From Streptomyces colonosanans (lineage in GTDB: Bacteria > Actinomycetota > Actinomycetes > Streptomycetales > Streptomycetaceae), in NCBI RefSeq assembly GCF_001866645.1, contig NZ_MLYP01000027.1:62001-126000 (forward strand): DNA of 64,000 nt. Direction: 5' to 3'. Positions 44,861 through 54,365 of this stretch are shown here, piece by piece (position 1 is the first letter of the stretch; the number at the start of each line of letters is the position of its first letter). The notes under the pieces were generated by a model. That model made no database searches and had not been told where the DNA came from. It was given only the letters and a program-made list of their open reading frames with translations. The translations under genes and the position numbers were made by a program.

Positions 44861-46306
44861 TCAGGCCACCGGGGCGGGGTAGGTCGGGTACTCCGCTCCG
44901 GAGACGTGCTGGACGACCCGGATGACCTGGCAGGAGTAGCCGAACTCGTTGTCGTACCACAGGTAGAGGATCGCGTTGTCGCCCTCGACCTTGGTGGCGC
45001 CGGCGTCGACGATCGAGGCGTGGCGCGAGCCGATGAAGTCGTTGGAGACCGCGTCAGGAGCGCTGATGAAGTCGATCTGACGCTTGAGCGGCGAGGTCAG
45101 CGACACGTTCCGCAGGTAGTCGAGGACCTCTTCGCGGGTGGTCTCACGCGCGAGCTGCAGGTTGAGGATGGCGATCGAGACGTCCGGCACCGGAACGCGG
45201 ATCGAGCTGCCGGTGATCTTGGCCTTGAGGTCGGGCAGCGCCTTGGAGACGGCGGAGGCGGCACCGGTCTCGGTGATGACCATGTTGAGCGGCGCCGAGC
45301 GGCCCCGACGGTCGGACTTGTGGTAGTTGTCCAGCAGGTTCTGGTCGTTGGTGAACGAGTGGACGGTCTCCACGTGGCCGCGCAGGACGCCGTACTCGTC
45401 CTCCATCGCCTTCAGCGGCGGGACGATCGCGTTGGTGGTGCACGACGCGCAGGACAGGATCTGCTCGTCCGGCTTGATGGTGTCGTGGTTGACGCCGTGC
45501 ACGATGTTGGGGACGTCGCCCTTGCCCGGCGCGGTCAGGACGACCTTGTCGATGCCGGGGCGCAGGTGCTTCGACAGGCCCTCGCGGTCGCGCCACTTGC
45601 CGGTGTTGTCGATGAGGACGGCGTCCTTGATGCCGTACGCCGTGTAGTCGACCTCCGACGGGTCGTTGGCGTAGATCACCTTGATCGCGTTGCCGTTGGC
45701 GATGATCGTGCTGTTCGCCTCGTCGACGGTGATGGTGCCCTGGAACTGGCCGTGGATGGAGTCACGGCGCAGCAGCGAGGCACGCTTGACGATGTCCTGG
45801 TCACCGCCCTGGCGGACGACGATGGCGCGCAGTCGCAGGCCGTTGCCGGAACCTGCCTTCTCGATCAGCAGGCGAGCGACGAGGCGGCCGATACGGCCGA
45901 AGCCGTAGAGGACGACGTCGCGCCCCTCGCGGCGCTCGATCTTGTTGGCACCCGTGGCGCCGGCGACGGCCTCGGCGGTGAAGTCCTCCACCGACAGACC
46001 GCGGTCGTCGGTCCTGTACGTCGCGGCGAGCATGCCGATGTCGATCTGGGAGGGGCCGAGATCGAGGGTGGTGAGAGCCTGCAGGAACGGCATCGTCTCG
46101 GTGACGGAGAGTTCCTCACCGGCGATCTGCCGGGCGAAGCGGTGGGTCTTGAGGATGCTGACGACCGACTTGTTCACCAGGGAGCGGCTGTGGAGCAGGA
46201 CGGTGACGTCCCGCTCCCGGTGCAGCTTCCCGATGATCGGGATCATCGCCTCCGCGATCTCCTCGCGCTTCTTCCAGTTAGTGAACGAGTCCTCGTTGAC
46301 AGTCAC
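44861..46306 (-). CDS. Long-form glyceraldehyde-3-phosphate dehydrogenase
   Basis: 481 residues, against about 335 for the standard enzyme. The core starts with the Rossmann motif VVLYGFGRIGRLVARLL (about 131) and has the catalytic Cys289 in LSCASCTTNAIVP, plus SVSKALPDL and WYDNEFGYSCQVIR. The extra 125 N-terminal residues are helical (NWKKREEIAEAMIPIIGKLH...). This long type resembles the second Gap (GapB/GapX) of corynebacteria, which may favour NADP and the gluconeogenic direction. GTG start at 46306 with GAAAG upstream. Single gene with its own terminator. Confidence 0.92.
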   Translation of the reverse strand: MTVNEDSFTNWKKREEIAEAMIPIIGKLHRERDVTVLLHSRSLVNKSVVSILKTHRFARQIAGEELSVTETMPFLQALTTLDLGPSQIDIGMLAATYRTDDRGLSVEDFTAEAVAGATGANKIERREGRDVVLYGFGRIGRLVARLLIEKAGSGNGLRLRAIVVRQGGDQDIVKRASLLRRDSIHGQFQGTITVDEANSTIIANGNAIKVIYANDPSEVDYTAYGIKDAVLIDNTGKWRDREGLSKHLRPGIDKVVLTAPGKGDVPNIVHGVNHDTIKPDEQILSCASCTTNAIVPPLKAMEDEYGVLRGHVETVHSFTNDQNLLDNYHKSDRRGRSAPLNMVITETGAASAVSKALPDLKAKITGSSIRVPVPDVSIAILNLQLARETTREEVLDYLRNVSLTSPLKRQIDFISAPDAVSNDFIGSRHASIVDAGATKVEGDNAILYLWYDNEFGYSCQVIRVVQHVSGAEYPTYPAPVA

Positions 46307-46600
46307 AGATTTATCTTTCGAGCTAGGCGGCGCTCATATGCTAACCCCCCACTCCTTTGATCATCCAAACGGTCCCATCTGATCCGAGCGGGACGCCGTG
46401 ACCAGCACATTCGCCCCGTCGGCGCCTCGAAGCCAGCCCGGCGCTCTGTGTGCGGCCACCTGACCCCGGAATGCCGCACGCGGTGTACAGCAGGTCGGCG
46501 ACCGCCCCGACCGTCACCGACGGTGGTCACGGGTTCACCCCTCCCCCCGCAAACCAACCCATAGGACGGTCGACTCTGGCGACGGGGAGCCCGTGCGGCG

Positions 46601-47485
46601 TCAGATGGCCCCGGAGAAGGTGTCGCAGCGGGCGGGGGTGCCCGTGGTGTACCCGGTCGTGAACCAGTTCACCCGCTGCTGCGCACTGCCGTGGGTCCAG
46701 CCCTCCGGGTTGACGCGGCCCTGGGTGCGCTCCTGGATGCGGTCGTCGCCGACCGCGGCGGCGGCGTCGAGGGCCTCACGGATGTCGTTGTCGGTGAACG
46801 GCTTCTTGTAAAAGCCGGTGTCGACGGCGTTCTTCGCCCAGACCCCGGCGTAGCAGTCGGCCTGCAGTTCCAGTCGGACCGAGGCGCTGGTCGCTCCCTG
46901 GCGGTCCCGGCCGACGCGGTTCATGGTGCCCAGCAGGTTCTGCACATGATGGCCGTACTCGTGGGCGATCACATACGCCTGGGCGAACGGGCCGCCTCGG
47001 GCTCCGAACCGGCTCTCCAGTTCGCTGAAGAAATCGAGATCGAGGTAGACGTGGTGGTCGGCCGGGCAGTAGAACGGCCCCACCGCCGAACTGGCTTGCC
47101 CGCACCCGGTGTTCACCCTGCCGGAGAAAAGGTCGGTGCGGGCGGTGCTGTAGGGCTGCTCGCCACGCTGAGCGAACGAGTCCCGCCAGTAGCTCTGGAT
47201 GCTGTTGACCACACCCACCACACGGCACTTCTCCGACTGGTTGGCGTCGCTGCCTTTGCGGCACTGCGCTCGCAGGTCCGAAGCCGGTGTCCGGGCGGCG
47301 GAACTCGAGTGGTCGTTCCCGCCGAGCAGGGTGGCGGGGTTGACGCCGAGGAGCACAGCCACGACCAGGACGACGATCCCGATGGCACCACCACCGATGG
47401 CGAGCCCTCCTCCGGGGAAACCGCCACCGCTACCGCGGTCCTCCACTTGGGAAGCATCAAGATCCACATCGTCGCGGAATTCCAT
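46601..47485 (-). CDS. YpfJ-type neutral zinc metallopeptidase, membrane-anchored
   Basis: 294 residues. One membrane helix (about 30-47, GGGAIGIVVLVVAVLLG) after an acidic, glycine-rich start; the rest is outside. Zinc motif HEYGHH at 175-180 within AYVIAHEYGHHVQNLLGTM, and the third ligand region RLELQADCYAGVW. PF04228 family; four to six cysteines suggest disulfides. Substrate unknown. Confidence 0.88.
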   Translation of the reverse strand: MEFRDDVDLDASQVEDRGSGGGFPGGGLAIGGGAIGIVVLVVAVLLGVNPATLLGGNDHSSSAARTPASDLRAQCRKGSDANQSEKCRVVGVVNSIQSYWRDSFAQRGEQPYSTARTDLFSGRVNTGCGQASSAVGPFYCPADHHVYLDLDFFSELESRFGARGGPFAQAYVIAHEYGHHVQNLLGTMNRVGRDRQGATSASVRLELQADCYAGVWAKNAVDTGFYKKPFTDNDIREALDAAAAVGDDRIQERTQGRVNPEGWTHGSAQQRVNWFTTGYTTGTPARCDTFSGAI

Positions 47486-47657
47486 CGTTCCTTCGTCTCC
47501 CGGGAGTTGGTGTCGGCCTCATTGTGCCGCCTCGGAACGGCACATTCCGTCGCGGAGCGCCGCCCGGCCCCGAACGGACATGATGCGGAGGGCAGGGACT
47601 GCGTGCAGGACCGGCCGGCTACCTCCGGAGTTCGTTTCACCCAGCCGGACAAGCCTC

Positions 47658-47690
47658 GCGCCCCGCTCCGAAGTGTCCGGAGCGGGGCGC
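47658..47690. terminator. Hairpin between the metallopeptidase and the sigma operon
   Basis: Perfect 13-bp stem (47658-47670 with 47678-47690), 7-base loop, 27 bases after the microprotein stop on the minus strand. It likely ends the sigma-factor operon. Confidence 0.8.
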
Positions 47691-47716
47691 GGAGCAGCGA
47701 ACCATGAAGCGTGGCC

Positions 47717-47833
47717 TCAGGCGTCCTGGGCTACCCGACGGTGACCGTCATCGCAGCGGTCCCCGCCGTAGGCCTTCCCGTGGCCGCCGTGATCCTTGCG
47801 GCAGTGCTTCTCCTTCGTCCGCTCAACACTCAT
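47717..47833 (-). CDS. 38-residue His/Cys-rich microprotein at the end of the sigma operon
   Basis: Its ATG at 47833 overlaps the stop of the preceding membrane-protein gene (ATGA), the usual sign of coupled translation, and AGGAG lies 11 bases upstream. The peptide (MSVERTKEKHCRKDHGGHGK, then AYGGDRCDDGHRRVAQDA) has four His, two Cys and several Asp, a composition that could bind metal. Third positions are about 78 percent G or C. I know no family; it is too short for firm proof. Confidence 0.5.
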   Translation of the reverse strand: MSVERTKEKHCRKDHGGHGKAYGGDRCDDGHRRVAQDA

Positions 47834-48546
47834 GCATCCCGCAACTCCTGCCTGGGTCCTGAGTCCTGATGACGACGCAGACGGCCTGGCAGCCTTGCGG
47901 CGAGTGGGCGCAGCACCAGTGCCAGCACGGCACCGGCCGCCGCCCCAGGTATCGCCCACCACCAGTCCGTGCCGCCGCCGACCCTCGACGTGGCGACCGG
48001 TGGGGATGCGGTCGTCGCGTCCGCATCCGGCGTGGCGGCGGCGTCCGACTGCCAGGGACCGAGAGCGACGCCGGCGTATCCCGTGTTCGAGGTCCTGCCC
48101 ATGACTCCGAGCTTCTTGAAAAGGGTGCGCAGTCGGGCGGGGTCGGCGGCGCGGTGCCAGATGCCGTTCACCAATTCGGGCATCTGTGCCGTCGTGTAGA
48201 TCCAGACGGCATCGCTGCCGGCAACCAGGACCTGGTCGAGCCGCCATGGCGAGATGTCGTGCGCCAGCCAGGTGACGTTGATCTGCCGGGTGTCGGCCAG
48301 ATCGGCCTCCGATGGCCTGTCACGGGTGCCGCTGGTGGGCCGGTCGAGCAGTTGCTGGAGCTCTTCGTACTTCTTGTCGGAGACGTACAGCGCGGTGGCC
48401 TCCTCGCTCGTCGGCGAGGTCACGAGCACGCTCGTCGGCCCGCCCGCGGCGGCCGAGGAAGCGCCCCACACCATCAGGGTGAACATCATTGCCAATGCCC
48501 CTGTCAGCGCGGCCCATGTGCGAATTCCGCTTCTCCACCTGAGCAT
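47830..48546 (-). CDS. Secreted membrane-anchored protein in the ECF sigma operon
   Basis: 238 residues from ATG 48546 (an upstream GTG at 48600 is possible). Signal peptide with WAALTGALAMMFTLMVWGASSAAAG, then an outside domain (SVLVTSPTSEEATALYVSDKKYEELQQLL ... QINVTWLAHDISPWRLDQV), a Thr/Ala linker, a C-terminal helix (WWWAIPGAAAGAVLALVL) and a basic tail. Function unknown; it lies third in the sigma/anti-sigma operon and may be the signal sensor. Confidence 0.78.
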   Translation of the reverse strand: MLRWRSGIRTWAALTGALAMMFTLMVWGASSAAAGGPTSVLVTSPTSEEATALYVSDKKYEELQQLLDRPTSGTRDRPSEADLADTRQINVTWLAHDISPWRLDQVLVAGSDAVWIYTTAQMPELVNGIWHRAADPARLRTLFKKLGVMGRTSNTGYAGVALGPWQSDAAATPDADATTASPPVATSRVGGGTDWWWAIPGAAAGAVLALVLRPLAARLPGRLRRHQDSGPRQELRDA

Positions 48547-48646
48547 CCGAACCCCCGGTCGGCCGATTCCGCTGTGGCCCGTCCCCGAGCCGCGTGTCAC
48601 TTCTCGTACACCGCACGGCCGTTCGGGGTTCCCACCCCTTCGCGCC

Positions 48647-49546
48647 TTATTTCGAGGATGTGCCGGGTTCCTTGGCGAGGGACCTCGCGATGTCCACGGC
48701 TCGGCTCTTCGATGTCACCCCTTCCAATCGCAGTGTCACCTCGCCTCTCGGTGTCTGATGGGTCCACAGCAGCGTTGGCCCCGCCGTCCGCTCCTGGCGT
48801 ACGTAGCGCTTCCCGTCCGCGTCCACCAACCAGAAGCTGAGCAGATGAGGCGTCGGGAACCACAGAAGGGGCGCGGTCATGTCCGCGTCGGAGGCATGGC
48901 CATCCAGGGGGATCCACTCCGGTAACTCGCTCACCGTTTTGACGAAACCGACGTCCAGTCGCGCCGGATACTCGTCCAAGCGGACCGTGTGCCCGTGCTC
49001 GCGCCAGCACAGGCTCACCAGAAACCGTCGGTGCGGCTCACCGGTCACCGTCACCGTGTCGGGCGGCCCGAGCGCGGGCGGCACCACGGGTGCGAAGCCG
49101 GCCTGGTGCCGTGCCTGCGCGAGTGACACCGAACGGCCGCAACCGGGCACCTCGGCTCCGGGCGACGGCCCCGCCGACGGGTCGTAGCGCACCTCGACCC
49201 CGCCGAAGTCGAACCAGTCGATGACCGCCGCCCGCACGGGAGACGTGAGCGCGAGCACCGCCAGCAGGCCGCACAGTGCCGCCGTCAGCGAACGCCATCG
49301 CGTCCGCGTCCAATGCCGGAGAGCTCTCAGCCGCTCACCGGCGCCCGGCGGCTCGGCCGCCGGAACCGGCAGACGCTCGACGAGTATCTGCGCCAGGACC
49401 CGCTCGACCATCGACTCGGAACCACCGGTCGGCGCCGCGTCCAGCGACCGCCCCAGCGCCGACAACTCCTCGGTCAGCCGCGCCGTCTCCTTGCGGCTGC
49501 CGCGTCCTTCGGCCCCGGCGCCCTCGCCGTCGTAGGACTCACTCAC
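48647..49546 (-). CDS. Probable membrane anti-sigma factor
   Basis: 299 residues from GTG 49546, with AGGAGG eight bases upstream; ATG 49552 is only two bases from that site. About 85 N-terminal cytoplasmic residues, one membrane helix (SLTAALCGLLAVLALTSPVRAAV, about 86-106), then an extracytoplasmic domain (DWFDFGGVEVRYDPS...). The layout and the overlap with the sigma gene suit an anti-sigma factor. There is no HxxxCxxC zinc motif, so it is not a ZAS-type redox anti-sigma. Confidence 0.75.
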   Translation of the reverse strand: MSESYDGEGAGAEGRGSRKETARLTEELSALGRSLDAAPTGGSESMVERVLAQILVERLPVPAAEPPGAGERLRALRHWTRTRWRSLTAALCGLLAVLALTSPVRAAVIDWFDFGGVEVRYDPSAGPSPGAEVPGCGRSVSLAQARHQAGFAPVVPPALGPPDTVTVTGEPHRRFLVSLCWREHGHTVRLDEYPARLDVGFVKTVSELPEWIPLDGHASDADMTAPLLWFPTPHLLSFWLVDADGKRYVRQERTAGPTLLWTHQTPRGEVTLRLEGVTSKSRAVDIARSLAKEPGTSSK

Positions 49547-50141
49547 GCTCATCACCTCCTTCCCGAGGCCGAAGGTCCGGTAGCAGACGGCCCAGCTTCC
49601 GCAGGGCGCGGTTGAGCCGGGACTTCACCGTGCCGCGGGGCCAGCCCAGGGCCTGGGCGGTCTCGGACTCGTCCATCTCCAGGAGATAGCGGTAGGTGAC
49701 GACCAGGCGGTGCTCATCGCTCAGCTTCTCCAGGGCGGCGAGCAGGGCAGCGCGGCGCTCCGTCTCCAGCGTGGTCACCGCCGGGTCCCGCGCATCCGGT
49801 ATCAGCGGCTCCGCCTGGGCGAAGGCCGCTTCTCGGCCGGCGAGCGCACGCTGCCGGGCCGCCGTCCGCAGCGTATTGCGCGTCTCGTTGGCGACGATCG
49901 CAAGCAGCCACGGTTTGAACGCCGAACCGTCCTTGAACCGCCCCAGCGCGCAGTACGCCTTCACAAAGGCCTGCTGCACCACGTCCTCGGCATCCGCGCC
50001 CGCGCCGAGCGCGGTGGCCGCCCGCAGCGCGATGCCCGTATGGGCCCGCACCAGTTCGGCGTACGCCTCCGGCTCTCCGGCGCGTACGCGAGCGATCGCT
50101 GCGGCCTCATCGACGGTGCGGTCCCCCTCCCGCGTTCTCAC
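49539..50141 (-). CDS. ECF-subfamily RNA polymerase sigma factor
   Basis: 200 residues. Region 2: AYAELVRAHTGIALRAATALGAGADAEDVVQQAFVKAYCALGRF. Region 4: EKLSDEHRLVVTYRYLLEMDESETAQALGWPRGTVKSRLNRALRKL. GTG start at 50141 has no ribosome site, suggesting a leaderless transcript. It overlaps the following anti-sigma gene by eight bases and heads a four-gene operon. Confidence 0.92.
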   Translation of the reverse strand: MRTREGDRTVDEAAAIARVRAGEPEAYAELVRAHTGIALRAATALGAGADAEDVVQQAFVKAYCALGRFKDGSAFKPWLLAIVANETRNTLRTAARQRALAGREAAFAQAEPLIPDARDPAVTTLETERRAALLAALEKLSDEHRLVVTYRYLLEMDESETAQALGWPRGTVKSRLNRALRKLGRLLPDLRPREGGDERE

Positions 50142-50643
50142 ACTTGTCTACACCGCCGAAGGCAGATCGGTTCCCACCGGTTCCCGACCAGTTCCGGACA
50201 GCTCCCCGGGTGCTGAAGCCCCACAAGGACCGGGTGTGGATGCGGCAGTACGTATCCGGCATGCCCTGCGGGGTCGAAGCGATCGAGCCACGGTGCTCTC
50301 CTCCAGCTCGAACGCCGATCGCCGTGGGCGGGCCCCGTCCACGGCGATCAGGGCGCGTGGGCATCGCCGTCGGTACGCCCACGATCAGCGAAGCCGCGGT
50401 GTCCGGTGTGGACCCGGCTGCTGAGTGCCGCTCACCGTTTTTTCCGATGGCTCGAAACCGCTACCGGGTCGAGCCCAGTACAACCCCTTGTGTACAGGCC
50501 CGTTAAGGTATTCACCCTGTGGAGCGCCATTTCACCGACGTTCATCCAGCGTTGGTGTAGCGCCTGTACTGCCGAACATCCGGCACCTCGTCTGCCGTAC
50601 GGCGATGCGGCCGCCGTAGACGCACAGGAAGTATCACCGGATC
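50142..50643. other. 502-bp divergent region, sigma operon versus esterase
   Basis: No gene supported. A weak dyad GTACA...TGTAC at 50478-50495 and the following CCCGTTAAGGTATTC may belong to the rightward promoter. Confidence 0.45.
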
Positions 50644-51816
50644 GTGGGACTCACCAGTCAGACCCTGCTCGTGCTGGCCATCAGCCTGTCCGCGGCGGCC
50701 TTCGGCACCGCGGTGTGGCTGTGGCCGTACCTGAGCCGGACCACCTGGCGTTCGATGCTGGGCCGTATCGGGATGCTGCTCGGCATCCAGCTTGCCTGCC
50801 TCGCCGCACTCGCGCTGGCCATCAACAACTACTTCGGTTTCTACGGCTCCTGGGGCGACCTGCTGGGCACCGACGAGGACGGTACCGCGATCATCGCCGA
50901 CGGTACTGCGGCCGTCAGCCACACCAACGCGGTCCACATCCTGGATCACCAGCAGTTGCCCGCGCCCGACGGCACGGCTGCGACGACGGGCGGCAGCCTG
51001 GAGACGGTGGAGATCAGGGGGGCGAAATCCCACCTGAGCACCCGTGCGTACGTCTACCTGCCCCCGCAGTACGGCCAACCCCAGTACGCACAGGTGAAGT
51101 TCCCGTTGATCATCGCGCTCACCGGCTACCCCGGCACCACCGAGAACCTCATCACCCGCCTCAAATACCCCGAGTTGGCCGACGCAGCCATCGCGCGCAA
51201 GGAGATGCCGCCCACCATCCTGGTGCTCATGCGGCCTACGCTGGCACCGCCGAGGGACACCGAGTGCATCGACATCCCCGGCGGCCCGCAAGTGGAGTCC
51301 TTCTTCACCCAGGACCTGCCGACCGCATTGGGCACTGCCTATCGCGTCGGTGACAGCGCTGCGTACCGTGGGGTCATCGGCGACTCCACGGGAGGCTACT
51401 GCGCACTGAAGTTCGCCATGCGCCATCCCGGCACGTACACGGCCGCCGTTGCCCTCTCCGGCTATTACAGAGCCGAAGTCGACGCCACCACCGGTGACTT
51501 GTTCGGCGGCAGCAAGCAACTCCAGCGTGAGAACGACCTCATGTGGCGCCTGCGGAACCTGCCGCCCCCCGCCGTGTCCGTCCTGGTCACCACCAGCCGC
51601 CACGGGGAATCCAACTACCAGGCCACGCAGGACTTCCTGGCCGCCGCCGAGCCGCCGATGAAGACTGCGTCCATCATCCTTCCGTCCGGCGGCCACAACT
51701 TCGCGACCTGGAGTCGCGAACTCCCCCAGGCCCTGCCGTGGCTGGGCCGGCAGTTGCAGGCCCCGCGTGTCAACCCCGTCCTCGCCGAGGCTGCCCCCGA
51801 CGCCGCAACCTCGTAA
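50644..51816 (+). CDS. Membrane-anchored esterase (esterase D/mycolyltransferase-like fold)
   Basis: 390 residues. Two N-terminal membrane helices (LLVLAISLSAAAFGTAVWLW and IGMLLGIQLACLAALALAI) then an extracellular alpha/beta hydrolase: VYLPPQYG...VKFPLIIALTGYPGT, nucleophile serine in VIGDSTGGYCALKFAM (about residue 245), ALSGYYRAEVD, and the catalytic His in SGGHNFATW. This is the family of FrmB-like and antigen-85-like esterases. GTG start; AGGAAG twelve bases upstream. Substrate unknown. Confidence 0.87.
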   Translation: MGLTSQTLLVLAISLSAAAFGTAVWLWPYLSRTTWRSMLGRIGMLLGIQLACLAALALAINNYFGFYGSWGDLLGTDEDGTAIIADGTAAVSHTNAVHILDHQQLPAPDGTAATTGGSLETVEIRGAKSHLSTRAYVYLPPQYGQPQYAQVKFPLIIALTGYPGTTENLITRLKYPELADAAIARKEMPPTILVLMRPTLAPPRDTECIDIPGGPQVESFFTQDLPTALGTAYRVGDSAAYRGVIGDSTGGYCALKFAMRHPGTYTAAVALSGYYRAEVDATTGDLFGGSKQLQRENDLMWRLRNLPPPAVSVLVTTSRHGESNYQATQDFLAAAEPPMKTASIILPSGGHNFATWSRELPQALPWLGRQLQAPRVNPVLAEAAPDAATS

Positions 51817-52135
51817 CAAGAGCACCTTCACGCGCCCAGAGTGGCGGGCAGCGGCGATATCAACGCCCAGATATGACTCCCCCAGGCCACGGCAAAGCCG
51901 CTCCCTGATCCGGGAATGAGTGAAGGTCACCCGAATGGCGGACGGCACCGGTGCGCACCGAAGTCGAGCGCGCCACAGCCAGTCGCTCCCGCCCGCGCGA
52001 GCGTCCGCAAACCACAACGGCCCGCCCTCCACTTGGGCGGGCGCAGGGCGACACCCCTTCAGCCCAGTCCGGCGGGCCGCCCGGCGGGGAGCACAGAAGG
52101 CTCACGGATGAAGTGCTCCTCGGAAGGAGGATCCT
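51817..52135. other. 319-bp gap, no gene seen
   Basis: Only upstream sequence of the secreted hydrolase; AGGAGG lies just before its ATG. Confidence 0.5.
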
Positions 52136-53233
52136 ATGAGCGCCATACGACGCTCCCGCTCACTCCGTAAGCCGTTGTCCGGCCTCACGGCGCTGCTCAC
52201 CACGGTCACGCTCGCTGTTGCCGTCCCGGGCCTGGCCACTCCGGCGGACGCAGCCCCCCGGAGGGCGACCTGCGGCAATCCCCGGGTGACTCTCGAACCG
52301 GCCGCACAGGCGTTCCTCGACAAGCTCGCCGCGGCGGACGGCCCGCCGATCCAGAACCTGACGCCCGCGGCCGCCCGTCAGGCGCTCCTCGACCTACAGG
52401 CCGCCTACCCGGTGGCCAAGCTCCCGGCCGACATCACCACGCGGACCATTCCCGGTGGCCACTCCGGTTCGGTCTCGATCCGCGTCGTCCGGCCGCGGGG
52501 CATGACCGGGAGACTGCCCGCGGTGATGTACTTCCACGGCGGCGGCTGGGTACTCGGTGATGCCTCCACCCACGACCGGCTCGTACGGCAGATCGCCCAG
52601 GGCGCCAGAGCCGCGGTGATCTTCGTCGATTACACCCGGTCACCCGAGGCCCGCTTCCCGGTCGCCAACGAGCAGGCCTACGCCGCCACCCAGTGGGTCG
52701 CCCGGCACGGTAGGGAGATCAACGTCGACGGCTCCCGTCTGGCCGTGGCCGGCGACAGCGTCGGGGGCAACATGGTCGCCGCCGTCACCCTGATGGCCAA
52801 GCAGCGCGGCGGGCCCAGGCTGGCCCAGCAGGTGCTGTTCTACCCGGTCACCGACGCCTCGTTCACCACACCCTCCTATCGGCGCTTCGCCACCGGCTGC
52901 TGGCTCACCGCCGCGGGCATGAAGTGGTTCTGGAACCAGTACGCCCCCGACACCGCCGTCCGCAGTCGGCCCACTGCCTCGCCGCTACGCGCCACCACCG
53001 CTCAGCTGCGCGGTCTTCCCAGGGCGCTGGTCATCACCGACAGCGATGTGCTGTCCGACGAAGGCCGCCAGTACGCCGCCAAGTTGCGCCGCGCCGGCGT
53101 ATCGGTCACCCACACCCACTACTCGCAGGTCGTTCACGACTTCGTGATGCTCAACGGGCTCTCCGGTACCCGGGCCGCCAAGTCCGCGGTCGGTCAGGCC
53201 ACCGCGAACCTGCGTCAGGCACTGCACAGTTGA
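52136..53233 (+). CDS. Secreted alpha/beta hydrolase of the HSL (hormone-sensitive lipase) family
   Basis: 365 residues. Sec signal peptide (residues 1-40, ending TPADAA). Oxyanion motif HGGGW in MYFHGGGWVLGD (about 132), nucleophile in AVAGDSVGGNMVAA (about 206), acid in ITDSDVLSDEG and base His in VVHDFVML. AGGAGG precedes the ATG. Acts outside the cell on short-chain esters. Confidence 0.9.
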   Translation: MSAIRRSRSLRKPLSGLTALLTTVTLAVAVPGLATPADAAPRRATCGNPRVTLEPAAQAFLDKLAAADGPPIQNLTPAAARQALLDLQAAYPVAKLPADITTRTIPGGHSGSVSIRVVRPRGMTGRLPAVMYFHGGGWVLGDASTHDRLVRQIAQGARAAVIFVDYTRSPEARFPVANEQAYAATQWVARHGREINVDGSRLAVAGDSVGGNMVAAVTLMAKQRGGPRLAQQVLFYPVTDASFTTPSYRRFATGCWLTAAGMKWFWNQYAPDTAVRSRPTASPLRATTAQLRGLPRALVITDSDVLSDEGRQYAAKLRRAGVSVTHTHYSQVVHDFVMLNGLSGTRAAKSAVGQATANLRQALHS

Positions 53234-53470
53234 CGCACTGATCAGCGCCGGCTCGTCCCGCACGGCAAGCGACCCAGGTTCGACTCAGCGGCCTCGCGCC
53301 ACCACCAGGGCGCCGGGCTCGGCGCCCTGACGGGGTACGTCGCGGGAGCCGGCGTGAGATCGGTGGCGCTCCGCCTACGCGTGTGCGTGGAACCACCGAT
53401 CTGCGACCTGCTTCCCGGCATCAGGGACCGTCAGCGCCCGGCGTGCAAAAGCGCCGAACGGCCTGCGAAA

Positions 53471-53683
53471 TCACCGCAGTTGCGAACCGGGGGGAAGTGC
53501 GGAGCGCTGTTGCGCTCTCGCGTTGCCAGCGTACGGGCCGGGCTGGAAACCACTGGGAGGCTGCTCCAATCTGATCACCCCCTGAAGTTGGCGTCGTATC
53601 ATCTCCGCCGCATCCCGTACCTGTGCGGGTACGTCACCGCGCTCTGCGATGAGCTGGTGATAGATGGGGGCGTCTTGGAACAT
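53471..53683 (-). CDS. Small hypothetical protein
   Basis: 70 residues, MFQDAPIYHQLIAERGDVPA followed by a helical stretch QVRDAAEMIRRQL. GGAAGG lies upstream at about 12 bases. The first half looks like conserved streptomycete small proteins; the second half is low-complexity. Third-codon GC is lower than in neighbours, so it may be recently acquired or decaying. Function unknown. Confidence 0.5.
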   Translation of the reverse strand: MFQDAPIYHQLIAERGDVPAQVRDAAEMIRRQLQGVIRLEQPPSGFQPGPYAGNARAQQRSALPPGSQLR

Positions 53684-54040
53684 GTGACAACGAGACCTTC
53701 CTGTCGGCGGATTCACTCCGCAGCGCGGCGGCTGCCGACTGCTGGGGCGGGCACGGACATCACCGTCACGGGGACTACGGCGCGCAGGCACCCGTTTCTG
53801 TGCTGTGCTTCGATGACGTGCTGCCAGTTCACCCCAGGATGAGCAGATGGTTGATATGAGCCCCTGATCTTATCTCTGGTCGGCCTTGTCATTGTGGGCG
53901 AGGCTCCCGAAAAACCAGGCCCGCGGCGACGGAGCACCGGGCCCCGCCCGCAAGGTGGTCGGGCACCGGGTGAACGGCGCGGTCCGGCGACCCCGTTCAC
54001 ATGCCGTGCGCACAACCACCGTTGAACGGTCTGGATGTGT
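53684..54040. other. 357-bp gap with lower GC and a doubtful short frame
   Basis: A minus-strand 59-codon frame beginning near 53892 (MTRPTRDKIRGSYQPS...) has weak codon bias and no ribosome site that I can accept. Otherwise nothing. Confidence 0.4.
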
Positions 54041-54250
54041 CTACAGGTCCTGGGAGATCAGGAGCTCATGAGCGAGTCGCGCACCCCGGGCCGTCTCCTC
54101 GGGCGGGGTGTCCTGCGACGGGACGTTCTCCAGGCCATGGGCGAGTGCCCGGATGGCGTCGGCCAGAGTCGCCACCTGCGCCTCCAGCCGGCTCAGTCGG
54201 GCTTCCAGCCCGGGCGAGGCGCCGGGTTCTGGGGAGGGTTGCCGAGTCAT
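54041..54250 (-). CDS. Small coiled-coil protein
   Basis: 69 residues. A heptad stretch LEARLSRLEAQVATLADAIR forms a likely coiled coil; the ends are Pro/Glu-rich. AAGGAGA five bases before the ATG. Function unknown; perhaps a small oligomerising or regulatory subunit. Confidence 0.7.
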   Translation of the reverse strand: MTRQPSPEPGASPGLEARLSRLEAQVATLADAIRALAHGLENVPSQDTPPEETARGARLAHELLISQDL

Positions 54251-54365
54251 ACGCGTCTCCTTGGCGGGTGGTAAGGGGTCGGGGTGCTACTCGCGACTGG
54301 GCGGCGTCATGGCAGCCTCCTTGCACTCATATATGCCAGTTTCCACACTTACCGCCCGCACGTCG

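Noticed and set aside
53713..53892. 59-codon minus-strand frame
   Set aside because: Weak codon bias and no ribosome site; not enough to call a gene.
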